Positions 13,652 to 28,403 of a DNA stretch of 64,000 nt are shown here, in pieces. The stretch is from Microthyrium microscopicum (taxonomy: Eukaryota > Ascomycota > Dothideomycetes > Microthyriales > Microthyriaceae), in NCBI GenBank assembly GCA_010405405.1, contig MU004233.1, positions 313,067 to 377,066 of the forward strand, written 5' to 3'. Positions within the stretch are counted from its first letter, which is position 1; each line of letters opens with the position of its first letter. Below the pieces are notes generated by a model. It searched no databases and was not told where the DNA came from. It was given only the letters and a program-made list of their open reading frames with translations. Position numbers and translations under genes: made by a program.

Positions 13652-16600
13652 ATACTCTTCTCTTTAAGATTAGTACTTCTAAGCTAAAAACTTATAAAAG
13701 GATAAGATTTATAATTAAGTTATATAGTCTTATAATTCTAATACTTTTAGGGTATAAAATATAAAATATAAAAAGTAAAGATAATATTCTTCCTTTATAT
13801 ATAACTACTATATATATTTATTCTTTATACTATTTTCTAGCCTACTAAAGTAACTATTAAGAAATATTAACGAACTTTAAAATATTTTTAGAATACTCTA
13901 GTTTATAGATTAAGTATTAAGGTACGTATAGTAGTATTCTTTACTATTTTAGGGAAAGTTTATCTAAATTATACTTCTTCTCTTTCTTTTTTTAAGAGTT
14001 TATAAATATAGAATATAGCCCTAGTTTATTAGGATTTTAGTTATAGTACTTAGTAATAAGTTCTAAATAAGAGTTAAGATTTAACTATAGTTACTAATTA
14101 GAGTTATAGTTTTAGTTATCTTATTTTATAAACTAGACTTTATACTATAAAACCTTCTTCTTACTAAAGCCTTTTATAATACCTATCTTATTATTAATAA
14201 TATAGTTAACTATCTACTCCTACTTTATATTATTATTTATATTTATAATTATAAAGGAGTTATCTAGTTCTTAAAGTATAGTAATATATTTAGAAATAAG
14301 ATAAAGTAGCTAAGTATAAAAAATAGAGTAAATCTTTATCTTCTCTAGTAGTTCTAGCTTATAGGTAAGAATATTAATCTTCTTAATAATCTTAAAGAGT
14401 TTTATAAATTTATTATTAAGGAATTTTAATAGTTAAAGAAATTTATAATAATAAGTATTAAAGTATACTTAATTACCTAGTTTAAGGTTTAGTACTAGTT
14501 AACGAGTCTTATTAGCCTATTTTTTTATAAGGGCAATAGACTATAAGATCTATTCTTAGAAATACTTATAAAGATTAGTATAAGTATAGAGATATTAGTT
14601 AGTAAGTTACTATTTAGTTTAGGTTAGCTTAGTTCTTAAGTAAGTCTTTAGAAGTATTAGTTCTAATCTTAATTAAGAAAGATAACTATTAAGTATACGA
14701 AAGGGACTTATTTTAGTAAAGGCGTAAATAACGTAGTTAGTTTTAAACTTAGTAAATAATAGTAGTTCTATCTAGTCGTTCTATTACTAGTTAATAAAGT
14801 ATCTAAAGTAAGCTTTTAATATTATAACTAATATTTCTATAATATTATTACTTTATAGATACTAAGTAGTAATTAGGTAGATAATAATACTAATACGTTT
14901 ATAGAGACGTTACTAAAATATAGATATAAATTATAAATTATAGTTAGAAAGAATAGAGTTAGACTATTTAGTATATTTCTAGATTTAGTTAAGAAACGTA
15001 AGAACTATTATTTATATACTTAAGTTAAAAAGAAGTATATATTATTAGGTATATATTAGCCTATTTATAACAACTATAATATAATAGTAGATAGTTTTAA
15101 GATAAATATAAGGTAGTAAAGTAACTATAAAGTTAATAGAGATATTAGATTAGGCGTAGTTAAGTAATAGAAATAACTAGAGAAGATCCTACTTTTTTTA
15201 TTTAACTAGCTTAGAGAACGCATACTTATATACTTTTATATAGTATTTTATATCTTTAGCTATATAGGGCTAATAGTAAAATTAATAAAAACGCTAGTAT
15301 ATAGAAGCTATATTATTATAACCTATTACTTTATAATTATATATATATTTAATAGCATAGTATTAGAGACGTTTTATAGGAATAAGAAGTTATTATCTAT
15401 ATTAAATAGTATTATTAGTAAGTACTTAGTAATTACTAAGTTTAATTAGGTCTTTTTTTAGAGTACTATATAGTAAGCAATATAATTATATAGCTTTAGA
15501 GTTATAGATTATTTAGATAAGCTTATTTAATTAGCTAGCCTTAATAATATCTTTCTATAATATCTTTAGATTAATTAATATATTATCTATTTTAAAGTAA
15601 TTAATTAGCTTACTTAGAATTAGGATAGAACTCCTTATAGTTAGTTAATTAATTAGCTTACCTTTTATAGTTAGCGCATTAACTTTATTAGTAATAATTA
15701 TAGTAAGTTTAATTATTATAGGTTATTTATTATTAATAAGAAGGATAGCAATTTTAATAGTATATTAAATATTATAAGAATAAGAGATTTCGTAGTAGGT
15801 ATTAAAGTTATAAGAAGAAAAGATTAGTTATATTTATTAGGTAATCTATAGATTATTATTAGATTTTAGAAAATCTTATAATCTTTAAGTTAGCATATTT
15901 ATTTTTACGTTAAAGAGACTATTATAATATTTAATCTTAAATTAGAATTAGAAAAGGAACTTTATCTATTAAGTTTAATAATAAGATAGCTTTTTAGTTA
16001 ATATAAAAGTACGTAAGTTAAGATAGTTAGTAAAAACCTATATAGAGTTAAAGGTTAAAAATAATTTAAGTTTTTATTCTTTAAACGCTTATATAATTAT
16101 AAGTAGCTCTTTATTATAAATGTTATAATTATACTTTACTAGAATTATCTTTTTAGAAAGAAAAGCTACTAGATAAAGCTTACTATTTACGCCCTTTTAA
16201 GAAAGAATAGCTACTATTATTTAGTCTAAGGCATTAGTTTTAACCTAAGTCTTAGTATTAGGATTAAAATAATAAAAGATTAAAGTAATAGTAAAAGCCT
16301 TCTTTAAGGCGTTAAAAGCTTATTCTTTAGGTCTAGTCTTACTTTATAAGAAGTATAAGGAAGCGTCTTTTTAAATTAGTATAATAAGTAGTATAATAAT
16401 TTTTAAGTATTCTTTAATAAAATAGTAATAGAAGTTTATAAAGCTAAGGAATATTTAGATATTCTTTAAAGAAATAGAGTAATACTAATTAAGTATAGTA
16501 TTAACCTTCTTTTTATTTATTTAAATTCTATTAAGTATAATAATAATACTAAGATATTTAACTAATTAGGTTATAAACTTAGATTTAGAAATATTAAGGT

Positions 16601-19600
16601 AAAGTCTAGCTTTTTTAAGCTTATTAAGAATTAAGTAAATATAAGTAATATATTCCTCTTTAGTCTTACTCTAAATAAGGACGTTATTAAAGTAGACTAT
16701 AATAAAGTTATTAAAGTATTTATATACTATACTATTAATATAAGATTAAAAGCTTTTTAGTAATTTTATTATACTAAATAGTATTACTAAGGTTTTAAAA
16801 AGTCTATAGCGTATTAAGAACGTAATTTTATATTTATTCTCTTTATAAATTTAAATATTATTAAAGATAGTAATAATATTAAATTATAAAAAGAATTTTA
16901 CTTTATAAATCTTTATTAAAGTTTCTATTAAGAACAAAAGTATATTTTAGTTAATTAGTATAATCTTATTAAGTTTATAGTAGTTAATATAGATATAAAT
17001 ACTATTACCTAGTTTACTAATATATAATATAGATATAGCATAATAAGAGATACTTAGTTAGATAAAGCTTTTTCTAAGTATATTTTTAATATATTCCTTA
17101 ATAACTTATACTTATTAGTAAGATATATTATAGAATTTACATATAAGTACTTTTATATTTAGGTTAGTAGTAATAGTATAGTTAAAGCTTAGTTAGTATA
17201 GTAGTAGCTTATTAGTTTAGTAGAAGTTAAATAAAGAGATATAGTAATAGAATTTTAGTAGTATTAATTTTAATAATTCTTCTTATATTAGTAGGTTATA
17301 ATTAAGCTTTTTATACTATTTAGTATAGTTTTTAGTAAAGATTATAGTAATATTAATAACGTTCTATTAAGGAATAGGATTAAGGTCTTCTTCTTCTTCT
17401 AAAGTAATAAAGTCTTCTTAGTAAAGAGCTATAAAGTAGTAATCTTTATATTATATTATAGCTATAAAGACTCGTAGTAATACTATATAGATATTAAGAG
17501 TTCCTTCTTATCGTTTATTTATAATTACTTAACCCTTATAGTTAATAGTTATTAAGTAATAGAAAGTTATATAGTATTTTATATAATGCTTAGAGTAGAA
17601 GCTTAATATATATTAGCCTTCTTAGAGTATAACTTTATACTTATTTATTTATAGATTACTAAGGATTATATTATAGTTAGTAACTTTTATTATAAAGTAA
17701 AGAATCTATTTAAGGTAGATATTAATACATAATATAATAGCTACTATATAGGTTATTTTTATAATAGTATAGTTATTAGCTATTTTAGCGTAGTAGAGTT
17801 AAATTATCTTTACTAATAGAATACTATAAATTTAGAAGTAATAAGGATTAATAATACTAAAGACACTACTACCTATATTAATTAGGACTTTTATTTTAGT
17901 ATATACGTTATTATTAATAAGAATATTACTAGTAGTACTTTACTATTAGCCTATCTTTAAAATAGAATATTTTAGTAATTAGTTAATAGGAATATAGATT
18001 ACTAATATATAAATAATAGCTATACTTATAGAAGTACTTTTAATTTTAGAGTTACTTAAATAGTTAATAATAGCCTCTATTTAATATTTTTATTATTTAT
18101 TATATACTTCTATTTTATTTAGCTTTTTTATATAGCATTATAAAGGAGCGTTTAGTTTTCTTAGTCCTAGTAGTAATAATTATTATATATTAATAAACAA
18201 TTATACTATAGGGTTAGGTTTTATAGTTAGGTATTATTTTATTATAGATAAATACTAATAAGCTTAGTAGAGATATTAGAATTAGAGAAGGCTAATTTAC
18301 TTTTATACTTTAAGTTTTTATTTTTATAGTTATAACCTTATTTACTATATTAGATATAGCAATAGTCTCGTATTAGATATTAGTATAGAGTAATTTTATA
18401 GCGTAATATATAGTTAATTTAGTTATTAGTTTAGTTACTATTATTATTATTTTAATTACTAGATAGCTTATTCTTATTATTAGTTTTACGTTTAAGGTTT
18501 TAGTTAATAACTTATAACTTATTAATATATTTAGTAATAGTAGTAGCTTTAAAAAGAAATAGGTATTATATAATTTTTTTAATAATTATATATTTAAAAT
18601 AAGTAACCTTATTTACTTCTATAAAGCTAGCGTTAGTAATTTTATTATTAAACTTAGTAATATATAGAGCAAGCTTCTTAGTTTTTTTTATTTAGTTTAA
18701 AGAATTCTATAACTAGGTAATAACGTCTTTATAAGTATTATACTTTTAGGTATATTAATCTAGGTCTTTCTAGAACTCTATTATATTAGAATATAAGTTT
18801 AGTAATTTATATTATATATAGTTTTTAATAAATCTAAAGGTAATATTAAGAGTTTTACTATATACTTAAATAGTAGCATTTAGTTCTATAAGGAAAGAAG
18901 CTTACTTATTATAAAGATAGTCTTTAATACGAAGCTTTTATATAAGATATTATTTAAAGTTACGACTAAAGTATTTACTTAGATTACTTTATTTACGTTT
19001 TTTACTTTTACTATTAGCTAAGGATCTAGATACTATTAGAGTTAGGCTATTAGTTTTAATATAAGAAGCTTATTAATAAGAAGAAGGTATTACTTACTTA
19101 TTATTAGAATTAAGTTAGTAGATATTCTCTTTAGATTTATATACAAACTAACTAAGCTAGTTTTTAAGATCTTTATTCTAGAGACAAAAAGCTATAATCT
19201 TATTATACTTCTTAATATAGAAAGTACGTAGTTATTTAATATTATTAAGTACTTTATTAAGTTTTTATTAATTTATATTATAAGTATTCTTTAAATAGAG
19301 AACATATTTATTATCCTTATAGTTAGCTTTAATTATATAGTTAAGTTATTAGCAAAGTTAATTCGCCTTTATATATATTTTATTAACTACAACTATAGTA
19401 TTATTAAGTTTATTAGTTATATTTTTAATACTTTATTTATAATATTAGTAGGTATCTATTATATTATTTAATTAAGCATAAGTCTTTTAAGTATAGAGAT
19501 TAGCTACTTAGGCTAATTTAATATAACTATATAGTTATTTAAATTATATTTTTAGTAATATTATAACGCTATAAAGGAATTCTTTATAAGTCTTAATAAC

Positions 19601-20660
19601 TTTTAGATATAAGTTATCCTAAGTATAATATATAAGTATAAAGTCTAAAAAGACATTTTTAATAGTACTATCTAAAGAGATAGTTTTTTAGGCTTAGAAA
19701 GTAACTTCTTTATAGAGGAATTATATTAAGAATACTTAATTCTTCTTATTAGAAGTAATTAATTAGTAAGTAATAAGGTAAGAGAGTATTTAGTAATTTA
19801 ATAGTAATTCTTTAATTTAGGCTTAGTCTACTAGTTAAAGAGTAGCAATTAAAAGATTAGTAGAAAATGCCTTCTCTTTACTTTTATTTTAGAATTATAA
19901 TTAGCTATAAATATAGCTACTCTTAGTAATTTCTAGAACGTTAAATAGTAAAGATATCTTAACTATAGAGTTATAATAGAAGTATAAAGAATTATAGCGC
20001 AAAGGTTAGCTATAAGATAGTTCTATTATAGTATTATTTTTATTACTATTAACCTTAGTCTAAGTATAAAGTAGTATAATTATAGACTAAGTAATATTCT
20101 AAGTTCTTAATTACTATTACTTATAAAAATAAAATATAGAGCAAGTTTTATAAGTTTTAATAATGTCTTTTATAGTAAGATAAGGATTTAATATAAAGTA
20201 AGTATAAGTAATAAGTATAAATATTAAGAAGTCTTAAAATAAAGTATAGATAGGTTATAAAAGTATAATAGATAATTTAGAAAAAGGAGTAAGAAGTTTA
20301 ATTTATTATAATTTATCTTTAGGGCTTATTATAGTATAGTAGAATAAGTAAAGTTTTATTATAGATATAGTAGTAAAGAGAAGTAGTAGTAGTAAAGAAA
20401 GATTATTAATTTATAAGTCTAGTAGAGTAGAAGTTTTAGGTTAACTAGAGTCTTTTAAGCTCTTTAATTAGACGTTAAGAATCTAAGCTTCTAGTAGAGT
20501 TAAGAGTTAGAAATTTATATATTTACTACGCTAGTAGGTTAGATCTATTAAGATCTAAAAATAGAATTCTATATTTATATAGGTAAATATATTAAATCTT
20601 TAGATTTTAATACGCTAAATATTAGGATTATTTTTTAAATAGTATAAGGTATTAGTTTTA

Positions 20661-20853
20661 TATTAGGAACCTATAAGCGTAAGGATATAAGCTAATAATA
20701 GATATAATTTAAAAAAACTAATACAAAGAATCTAAGAAAGAGAGTAGGAAATAATTATAAGTAAGCTATACTAGATAATCCTTAGGCGCTAAGCCATTAG
20801 CATTACGTAATAGAGGATACTAATAATATTACAATAGAATTAATAGTAGTAGA
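20661..20853 (-). repeat. LTR of element C (right, 5' LTR), split by element D
   Basis: 193 bp here, completed by 9 bp at 28,409-28,417 beyond element D, giving the same 202 bp as the left LTR. The GTAGA at 20,849-20,853 is repeated at 28,404-28,408 and is D's target duplication, so D landed inside this LTR. Confidence 0.87.
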
Positions 20854-21015
20854 TATTATAGGTTAGATAACAAAGAGATAAGTTATATTATAAGCCTACT
20901 AAATAGAAAAGTAACTTAGAGAGAAAAAAGAGTTAAAAAACTCTTTAACTAAGGTATTTATATATAATAGGAGTAGCCTAAATAGGCATAGCTTTAGAAA
21001 GTTTAATCCTTAATA
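20854..21015 (-). repeat. LTR of element D (left, 3' LTR)
   Basis: 162 bp beginning TATTATAGGTTAGATAAC and ending CCTTAATA on the plus strand. It matches 28,242-28,403 closely. Confidence 0.88.
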
Positions 21016-24000
21016 TTACCTCCTCTATCTAAAAAATTCTAGCTAAAATACTAAGTTAATTATAAGATCTTAATCTTATTTAGCTATATTTAATACTTAC
21101 TATTTTTATAGTTTATAATAAAGCTTCTATTTATAATATATAGATCTATACGTTTACTTTTAAGTATAAAATATAAAGCTTAAGTTATTAACTATTAGTT
21201 CTATACTAGTATTTTACCTATTTTAAACTAAATTTTAGGTATAAGGCCTTTTTCTTAGTATATAATATTAGTTCTTTTTAGTTATAATCCTATAAAGGTT
21301 ACTTAATTTATAAGTTATTTTATTTATGCTTAGTTAGAGCTTTATTATAATATTAAGAGATAAGATTAAAAAAACATAACTACAATTAAGTTACTATATT
21401 TCTATTTATATATTTAGAAAGTATAAAGTAATATTATTCTATAAAGTTAACTATTCTTCTTTTATTATACTTTAAATAAGCTTCTTCTCTTCTAATTAGT
21501 TCTTATTAAGTTTCTTTTTTCTTACTTAATTAATTAATTAGGTAAGTTATTTATTATAATAACTATAGCCTTACTAACTATATAGAGATAGCTACCCTAA
21601 TTATTAATGTTTTTAATAATACTATTAGCTTTAATAGTTATATCCTTATTACTATTACTTTTATTTATATATTTATTATTAACTATAATGCTTCTTTACC
21701 TTATCTACTTACTACGCACAAGGTAGCTATATATAAGGCCTACTAGAACGATATAAATAAAAGCCTTTATCTTCTTAACTAAGTCCTACTTTATTACTAG
21801 AATAATATTATTTATAACCCTTATTTCTATTTACTAACTACTCTTTAATATAAGAAGATATATATAGTTATTAATTACTATAATCTATAAAACTATACTT
21901 TATTTAAGGCACTTTATATTAACTAGACTATACGTACTTTTTTAGCCTTTCTTAATTTATACTAATATATTTATAAAGTAAGGCCTTTTATATTATAACT
22001 AACTATTCTTCTAACTTTTTTAATAAGCGTCTTAACTTATTAAACGCTTTTTTTAAAGGGTTTACTAATAATTTATAGCCTAACGTTTATAATATTATAA
22101 TTTATTAAAGCTTTCTTAGTATAATTTAATTAACTAGTAGCTAGGCTAGTTATCTTAAAGCCTTAGGTATTTATTATATAAATATCTTATAATTCTTTAT
22201 TAAAAATAAGTAGAATAAGACTTATAAGGAGTAATATTATACTTATTATATTAGCGATTCTAATTTAAAGAATTAGTTATAATATATAGGTTATATTTAG
22301 CTTTTAGGATTTCATAATAATATATATTTAAACTATATTTATAATAATAATATTAGCTTAGCTAAGAAGTATCTTTATAATAATAAGAAAGAGGTTATTA
22401 AAAAAATTAAGAATTTTTTACTATTAATTATCTACTTTAGTCTTTCTATATCCTAAGGTACTACTTAGGTTTTTCTTTCTTAGTAGTAGAGGTTTATTAG
22501 GTATATCTTATTTTTTTAGTTTTCTTATATTTTTATAATTTTCTAGTTTTATTTAGTAAGAAAGAGGGTCTTAATATAGATAAAAGAAAAGTATTTCTAT
22601 ATATAAGTTATAAATAGTACCTCTAATTATATCTCTATAAAGTTAATTACTATAATAAGAAAGCTAGTTTTTAATCTTAGTTATATTTAAAGAATAGACT
22701 AATTTAGTACTAATCTTTTATAATTATTTCATATATATTTTATCTTCTCTATCTACTTTATATAAGCTTTTAACTATTTAATAAAGTTAATTAGTTCTTT
22801 TATTATATTTAAATAATCTACCTATTTAATAATATAGACTATATAGAGTTTGCTCTTTATTATCTTCTTATATTTTTTAGCTATAATCTCCTTTACTAGC
22901 TACTTCTCTTATTCTTTTCTATCTAAGTCTTTAACTAAAATTAGTAATAGATAAGAATTATTAGTATCTTAACTTAGGAATAGGTTATTTATTACTAGTC
23001 TAAGTAAGTTAATATAAAATTTCTTAGTTCTTTATAGTATATTTAGTATAATTATATATAAGCTTATTATCTTTATAACTTAAAACTTAAAATAATAATA
23101 ATTAAACTTCTTCTTTACTTATTTAGTCTTAGTATTTTTTAAGTCTAGCTAGATTTAATTACTAACTTTATACTTAAGTATTTAGATCTTTATTTAGTTA
23201 GCTTATTTCTATATTTTTTCTTAGATAAGGATTATAGTATCTTAAGTCTATTTTATAGCTTTTAAAATTATATAAGTAGCTTCTTTTCCTTTTTTTCTTA
23301 AAGTATTCTTCTATTTAGATAAAGAAGCTTATTTAGAAAAGTCTAAGAAGATAAAGTTTTTAAAGCTATAGGATAAAAAAAAGAATAAAAGTTTTATTAT
23401 AAATAAATATTATAAGTTAAGTATAAGTTAAAGTATTAGTATTAGTAAGAACTAGTTTAATTATATATAATTTATATATATTTATACTTTAGCTTTAATA
23501 TCTAAGTTTTACTATTCTATAGAGCTATTTATTTAGAAATAAAATATAGTTAATAGCTATAACTCTATTTATAGTAGTATATAGAACTTTATTTAGAAGT
23601 CTTTTATAAATACTAGATTATAATTATAAATAATTATATTAGAAATACTATAAAGAAAATAGACGCATTATAAGAAAATAACTATAATATCTTTAATTTC
23701 TCTCTAAGTAAAGAGAATTAGGATTACTTTTTTACTTAGCTAATTAGTAATAACTATTAAGATTATATATCTATTTAATAAAAGAAGGTTTATTATAAAA
23801 TTTATAGATAGTTCTTACTATTATTAGCTTAGAATAGGTAGAGACTTTAGAAAGCCTTTTTTTTACTTATAACTAACCTTTAATTAGCTATATATACTAT
23901 AATTTTTTATAAAATACTTTATATTAGCTATAATTTTAGGCTAAAAGAAATATAGCTATAAAGCTTAGTAAATTTCTTTATAGCTAGAATAGCCTTAAGT

Positions 24001-27000
24001 TAAAGATATATAAGCTACTTATAATATTATTATTTATAAAGATTCTAAGTTTAGAATCTATAATTATCCTCTTTAGTAAAGATAATCTTTATTATTAATT
24101 AAGTAGTTAAGGATAGAGATTTTAATACTTATAATTAATAAAGAAAACTTTTATCTACTAGCTTTAATTATTTAATAAACTACTTAATAAGTATTATTAA
24201 CCTATACTACCTTATTTTACTAAGTTACTAATAGTTTAGAAACGTTTAGTATTAATAGTAGTAAGCTAGAAATTAAAGCTTTATTAGCTAATTAAGTCTC
24301 TACTAGTTTATCTTTAACTACTATAGAAAGAATAATAATATAGATAAGTAAAGCTTATAGTAATTTAAGTAATTAATCTCTTTAAATATAAAGTAGTTAG
24401 AAAGTTCTAGCCTAGATCTTCTTATTAGCTACGTTTTAGAGTATATCTTATTTATAATAAAAAAAACTATCTACTATACTATTCTATAAGCCTAAATAAT
24501 ACTTAATTATTATATTATACTTTATAAGTTTAATAAACTATTAAATATACCTTTCTATAAGCTTTTATAGTTTTATAAAATACTCTAGGTTTTTATAATT
24601 AAATATTACTTTAAATTTTTCTACTACTTATAGCTCTAAGTCCTATTCTTTTAGAATAAATATAATTATAAGTATCTCTTTATTATAAATTAAGTAGTTA
24701 CTTTAAGTAAAGTTATACTTTTTAAAAAAATAGGCTACTAGTTAAAATTTACTTATTTTATTCTTTTATACTAGTATAGCTTCTAAAAAGTAACTAAAAG
24801 AGTTAGTATAGATAAAAGTCTCTTTATTATAGTTAAATAAAGCTAGTATCTAGTTAATAATAAAGAGCTATTTTAGCTCCTTAAATATAGCTTTCTTTAG
24901 GTCTTTAAATAAAAAGAAAATATCCTTCTAAGTAAGTTAAATAAGAGGTTTTATAATTATTTAAAAGTTTAGTATAAACTTATAATAGAAATTAGTAAAG
25001 CTAAGGAAAGCTTAAACTTTATAAATATTCTTAAGAGCCTCCTATTCTTAGATTACTTTAACTTTAGCTAAGTCTATTAAGATTCTTTATTTAGCCTTAA
25101 TAATATAACTTAAGTATATTATTTAAGTAGTTATAAATTTATACTTCTAAATATTAAGATAAAGTTTTACTTTTTATAGCTACTTAAAGACTTTATAAAT
25201 ATAGGCTTTATATTACTTCCTAGTACTTAAGCTAAAGATTAAGACGTTATCTAAGTATATAAAAATATAGTTATTTAAGATATCTTAAAGAGTAAAGTTA
25301 ATAAATCTCTAAAAAATACTTAGAGTATTTAATAATCTAAATAGTATTACTATCTATTTAAATAAGCTATATTATATCTAAAAAGTTATCTTCTACTTAT
25401 TATTCTTATATATCTAAATCTTATAAAATACTTAAGATACATCTAATTTAGTAAACTATTATACTTTTTTTAAGGTATTTAGTATTTTATAAATAAATAG
25501 TAAAAAGTAATAATTCTTTATAGTTAACTTATTTAATATATAGTAGTTATAATAAAATTAAATTAATCTATCTACTTTATAAATAAAAAGAACTAGTACT
25601 CTAGTAAATAAGTTACTTACTTAAATAAACTTACTTTCTAGTAGATTATTAAGAATTCTTCTAAGGATTAATAACTTATCTTAATTTATAAAATATAATA
25701 TCTATTAAGATAGCTAAGGTTCCTTTCTATTAGTATTTAGGATTAGATTAATTTTATAGTTTATAAAAGAGCCTTAGATAAGTAGCTATTTATTAGCTAG
25801 CTCTTTTTAAAAGAGGTTAAGATAATCTAAATACTATTTAGAAAGCTTTTTATAAGAATTAATATACTTCTTAAAAGTAAAGGCTTTCTATAAGTTATAA
25901 AGACTTATAGTAAAGACTTATATAATTAGTATTAAGCCTTTTTAAGACTATCTTACCTACTTTCTAGCTTATTAAGTAAGCATCCTAAATACTATAGTTT
26001 TAATTACTATATAGTTATACTTTTTCTAAAGAGTCATTAGACTTATAATTATATAACCTATTTTATTAAAGACTAACTTCTTAAGTTTTATATAAAGAAT
26101 AATATTATATTTCTTTATCTAAGATAGGCTAAGGATTATATTATAGTCTAGAGTCTCTTTTACTATAAAAGCTTAAATAGTTTCTTTATAGCCTTTAATA
26201 TTAATTTTTATAATTACTATTTTATAGATTTCTTTAGCCTTACTATTTATTTCTTTAATAGAAATTACTTAAAGTAGTAATATACGTTTAAGTTTATATC
26301 TTTAGATAAAGTAAAAACTTATAAAAGAATAAGTTAAATAGCTACTATTAATAAAGCCTATATATAAAAAAAATTAATTTACTATTAAAGATATTAAAAA
26401 AGGCTCTATAATTATATTTTAAGTAAAGAACTTCTAATACTATTTTAAAATAATATTTTTATAATTTTCTAGCTTAGTATTACGTCTTTAATCTAAGCTT
26501 ACTAGTTTTCTAATTTTATATTAGTAATATTATATAGATTATTATAAAGGTTATTATTTCTTAGCTAAGTAATAATAGCCCTTACTAGCTAGCTACTTTA
26601 GGGAACGTTTAGAATATTAATAGTACTAGCCTAGAATTTACTAGTATTATCTTATAAGTATTTATCTTTAGTAAAGCCTTCTTTACCTTATCCTTATCTA
26701 TAGCTAACCTAGTTATAAAAGGAATTTTAGTTTCTAGATAACGTTTAAAGTACCTATTTATAGTCCTAAATTCTATAATTAGCTAAGCTATAATAAAAAT
26801 AAAGGTTATTTTATTTATAGTAGTTATACTAGGTTTAGCTAGCTCTAATCTAAATACCTTCTATTATATTTAGGTTTTAATTTCTAGATAGCTAAGTCTA
26901 CTAAGTACTTATTTTAGTATTTAAGCCTCTTAGACTATAATAGCTTATATAAGCTTAAACTATTTAATCCTAGGTTTCTAAAGCCTCTTAAGTAAAGGTA

Positions 27001-28241
27001 TCTAAGTTACTAAGCTAAGAATAAGTAATTAAGGCTATTCTAAAATTAGAATTTATAGTATTTTTTAAGAACTATATCTAAATAGAGGTAGCCTAAAATT
27101 ATACTCTAGTATAGATAAAATACTACTAAAACTTAGCCTAAAAAATTCTCTATTTTCTACCTCTCTACTAGATCTCTTAGAAGTTTACTAAAGCTCTTAT
27201 TTCTTTATATAAGTTATAAAAAAGAAGATCTATCTATTCTATAAACTTACTAAAACTTAGAATACTATAGCTAGTAAAATTCTAAATTTAGGAAAGAACT
27301 TATTAAGTAATATTTCTTATAAGCTAGCTAAATATATAGTAGATTTAAGCGTAGTTATTTATATAAATCTATTTATTAATATATAATTTTACTTTAATTA
27401 TTTAGTAAAAACTAGAGTAAAGAGTTAGGTCTTTATATAAGTATTATTCTAGGTTTAGAAAAACTAGTTAAAGGTTTTATAATAGTAGTTAAAGTAGCTT
27501 ATATTAAGTAGTTAGAGAATTTATTAAAAAAAATAGAGAAAGAACTACTAGTCTAGCTATTATAATTAGAGTTTAAAAAGGATTAGCTTATAAAATTAAA
27601 GAAAGGTAGTAGCTATAGTTAAAAGTTTCTTTAATAAAAAGTATAGCTAGTATTAAAGAAAAAGTTATACTAAATATTATAAATTCTCTCTAAAGTTATT
27701 CTTATTCTTACTACTACTATTAGGTTAGCGTTTTATAAATAGTATTATTTACTTATTATATAAAGATCTTATTACTAGTATAAATATTAGTAAGCTATTT
27801 ATTCTAGCTATTAACTTAGGCCTAAAGTTTAGTATAGACTACTATAATCTATTATATATTCTTATTTAATTATATATAAATTTTACTAGTTAACTTATTT
27901 AGTTATTATAAAGCTTATTTATAACTAATAGTAGTTATACGTAATTATAAGATAGATAAATTAAGTATATTATTAAATAGTAAAATACTATCTATTACTT
28001 ATTATAAGTTATTATTAATTACCTTTTAGGATATATTTAAGTAGTTTTATAGCTCTATCTATTATTAGTTAATATATATAAAGTATACTTCTATATTCTT
28101 ATAAGTAAAGCCTTTAGAGAACGTTTCTCTATCTTATCTAGTAGTTATTAAGTAAGAAAAATCTTAGTCTACTATTTTAGCTATTTATTAATAGATAAAG
28201 AGGAAGTAGGTAAAAAGAGGAGTTAGTTTAAAGTTACTTAA

Positions 28242-28403
28242 TATTATAAGTTAGATAACAAAAAGATAAGTTATATTATAAGCCTACTAAATAGGAAGAT
28301 AACTTAGAGAGAAAGAAGAGTTAAAAGACTCTTTAATTAAGGTATTTATATATAATAAGAGTAGCCTAAATAGGCATAGCTTTAAAGGGTTTAACCCTTA
28401 ATA
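28242..28403 (-). repeat. LTR of element D (right, 5' LTR)
   Basis: 162-bp partner of 20,854-21,015, followed by the second GTAGA target duplication and the 9-bp remainder of element C's LTR. Confidence 0.88.

Larger units (their letters stand above)
20854..28403 (-). mobile_element. Element D: Ty3/gypsy fossil nested in the LTR of element C
   Basis: A 7,550-bp element with 162-bp LTRs (20,854-21,015 and 28,242-28,403) and GTAGA target duplication. Minus-strand similarity to gypsy reverse transcriptase is at about 25,900-25,050, RNase H about 24,950-24,500 and integrase about 24,050-23,100; gag is expected at about 28,240-26,200. About 2 kb between integrase and the 3' LTR is unassigned. Its pol is clearly different from that of C and G1, so it is a third gypsy family. 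It is the youngest insertion on this branch by nesting order, yet it is also heavily RIP-mutated. Confidence 0.87.
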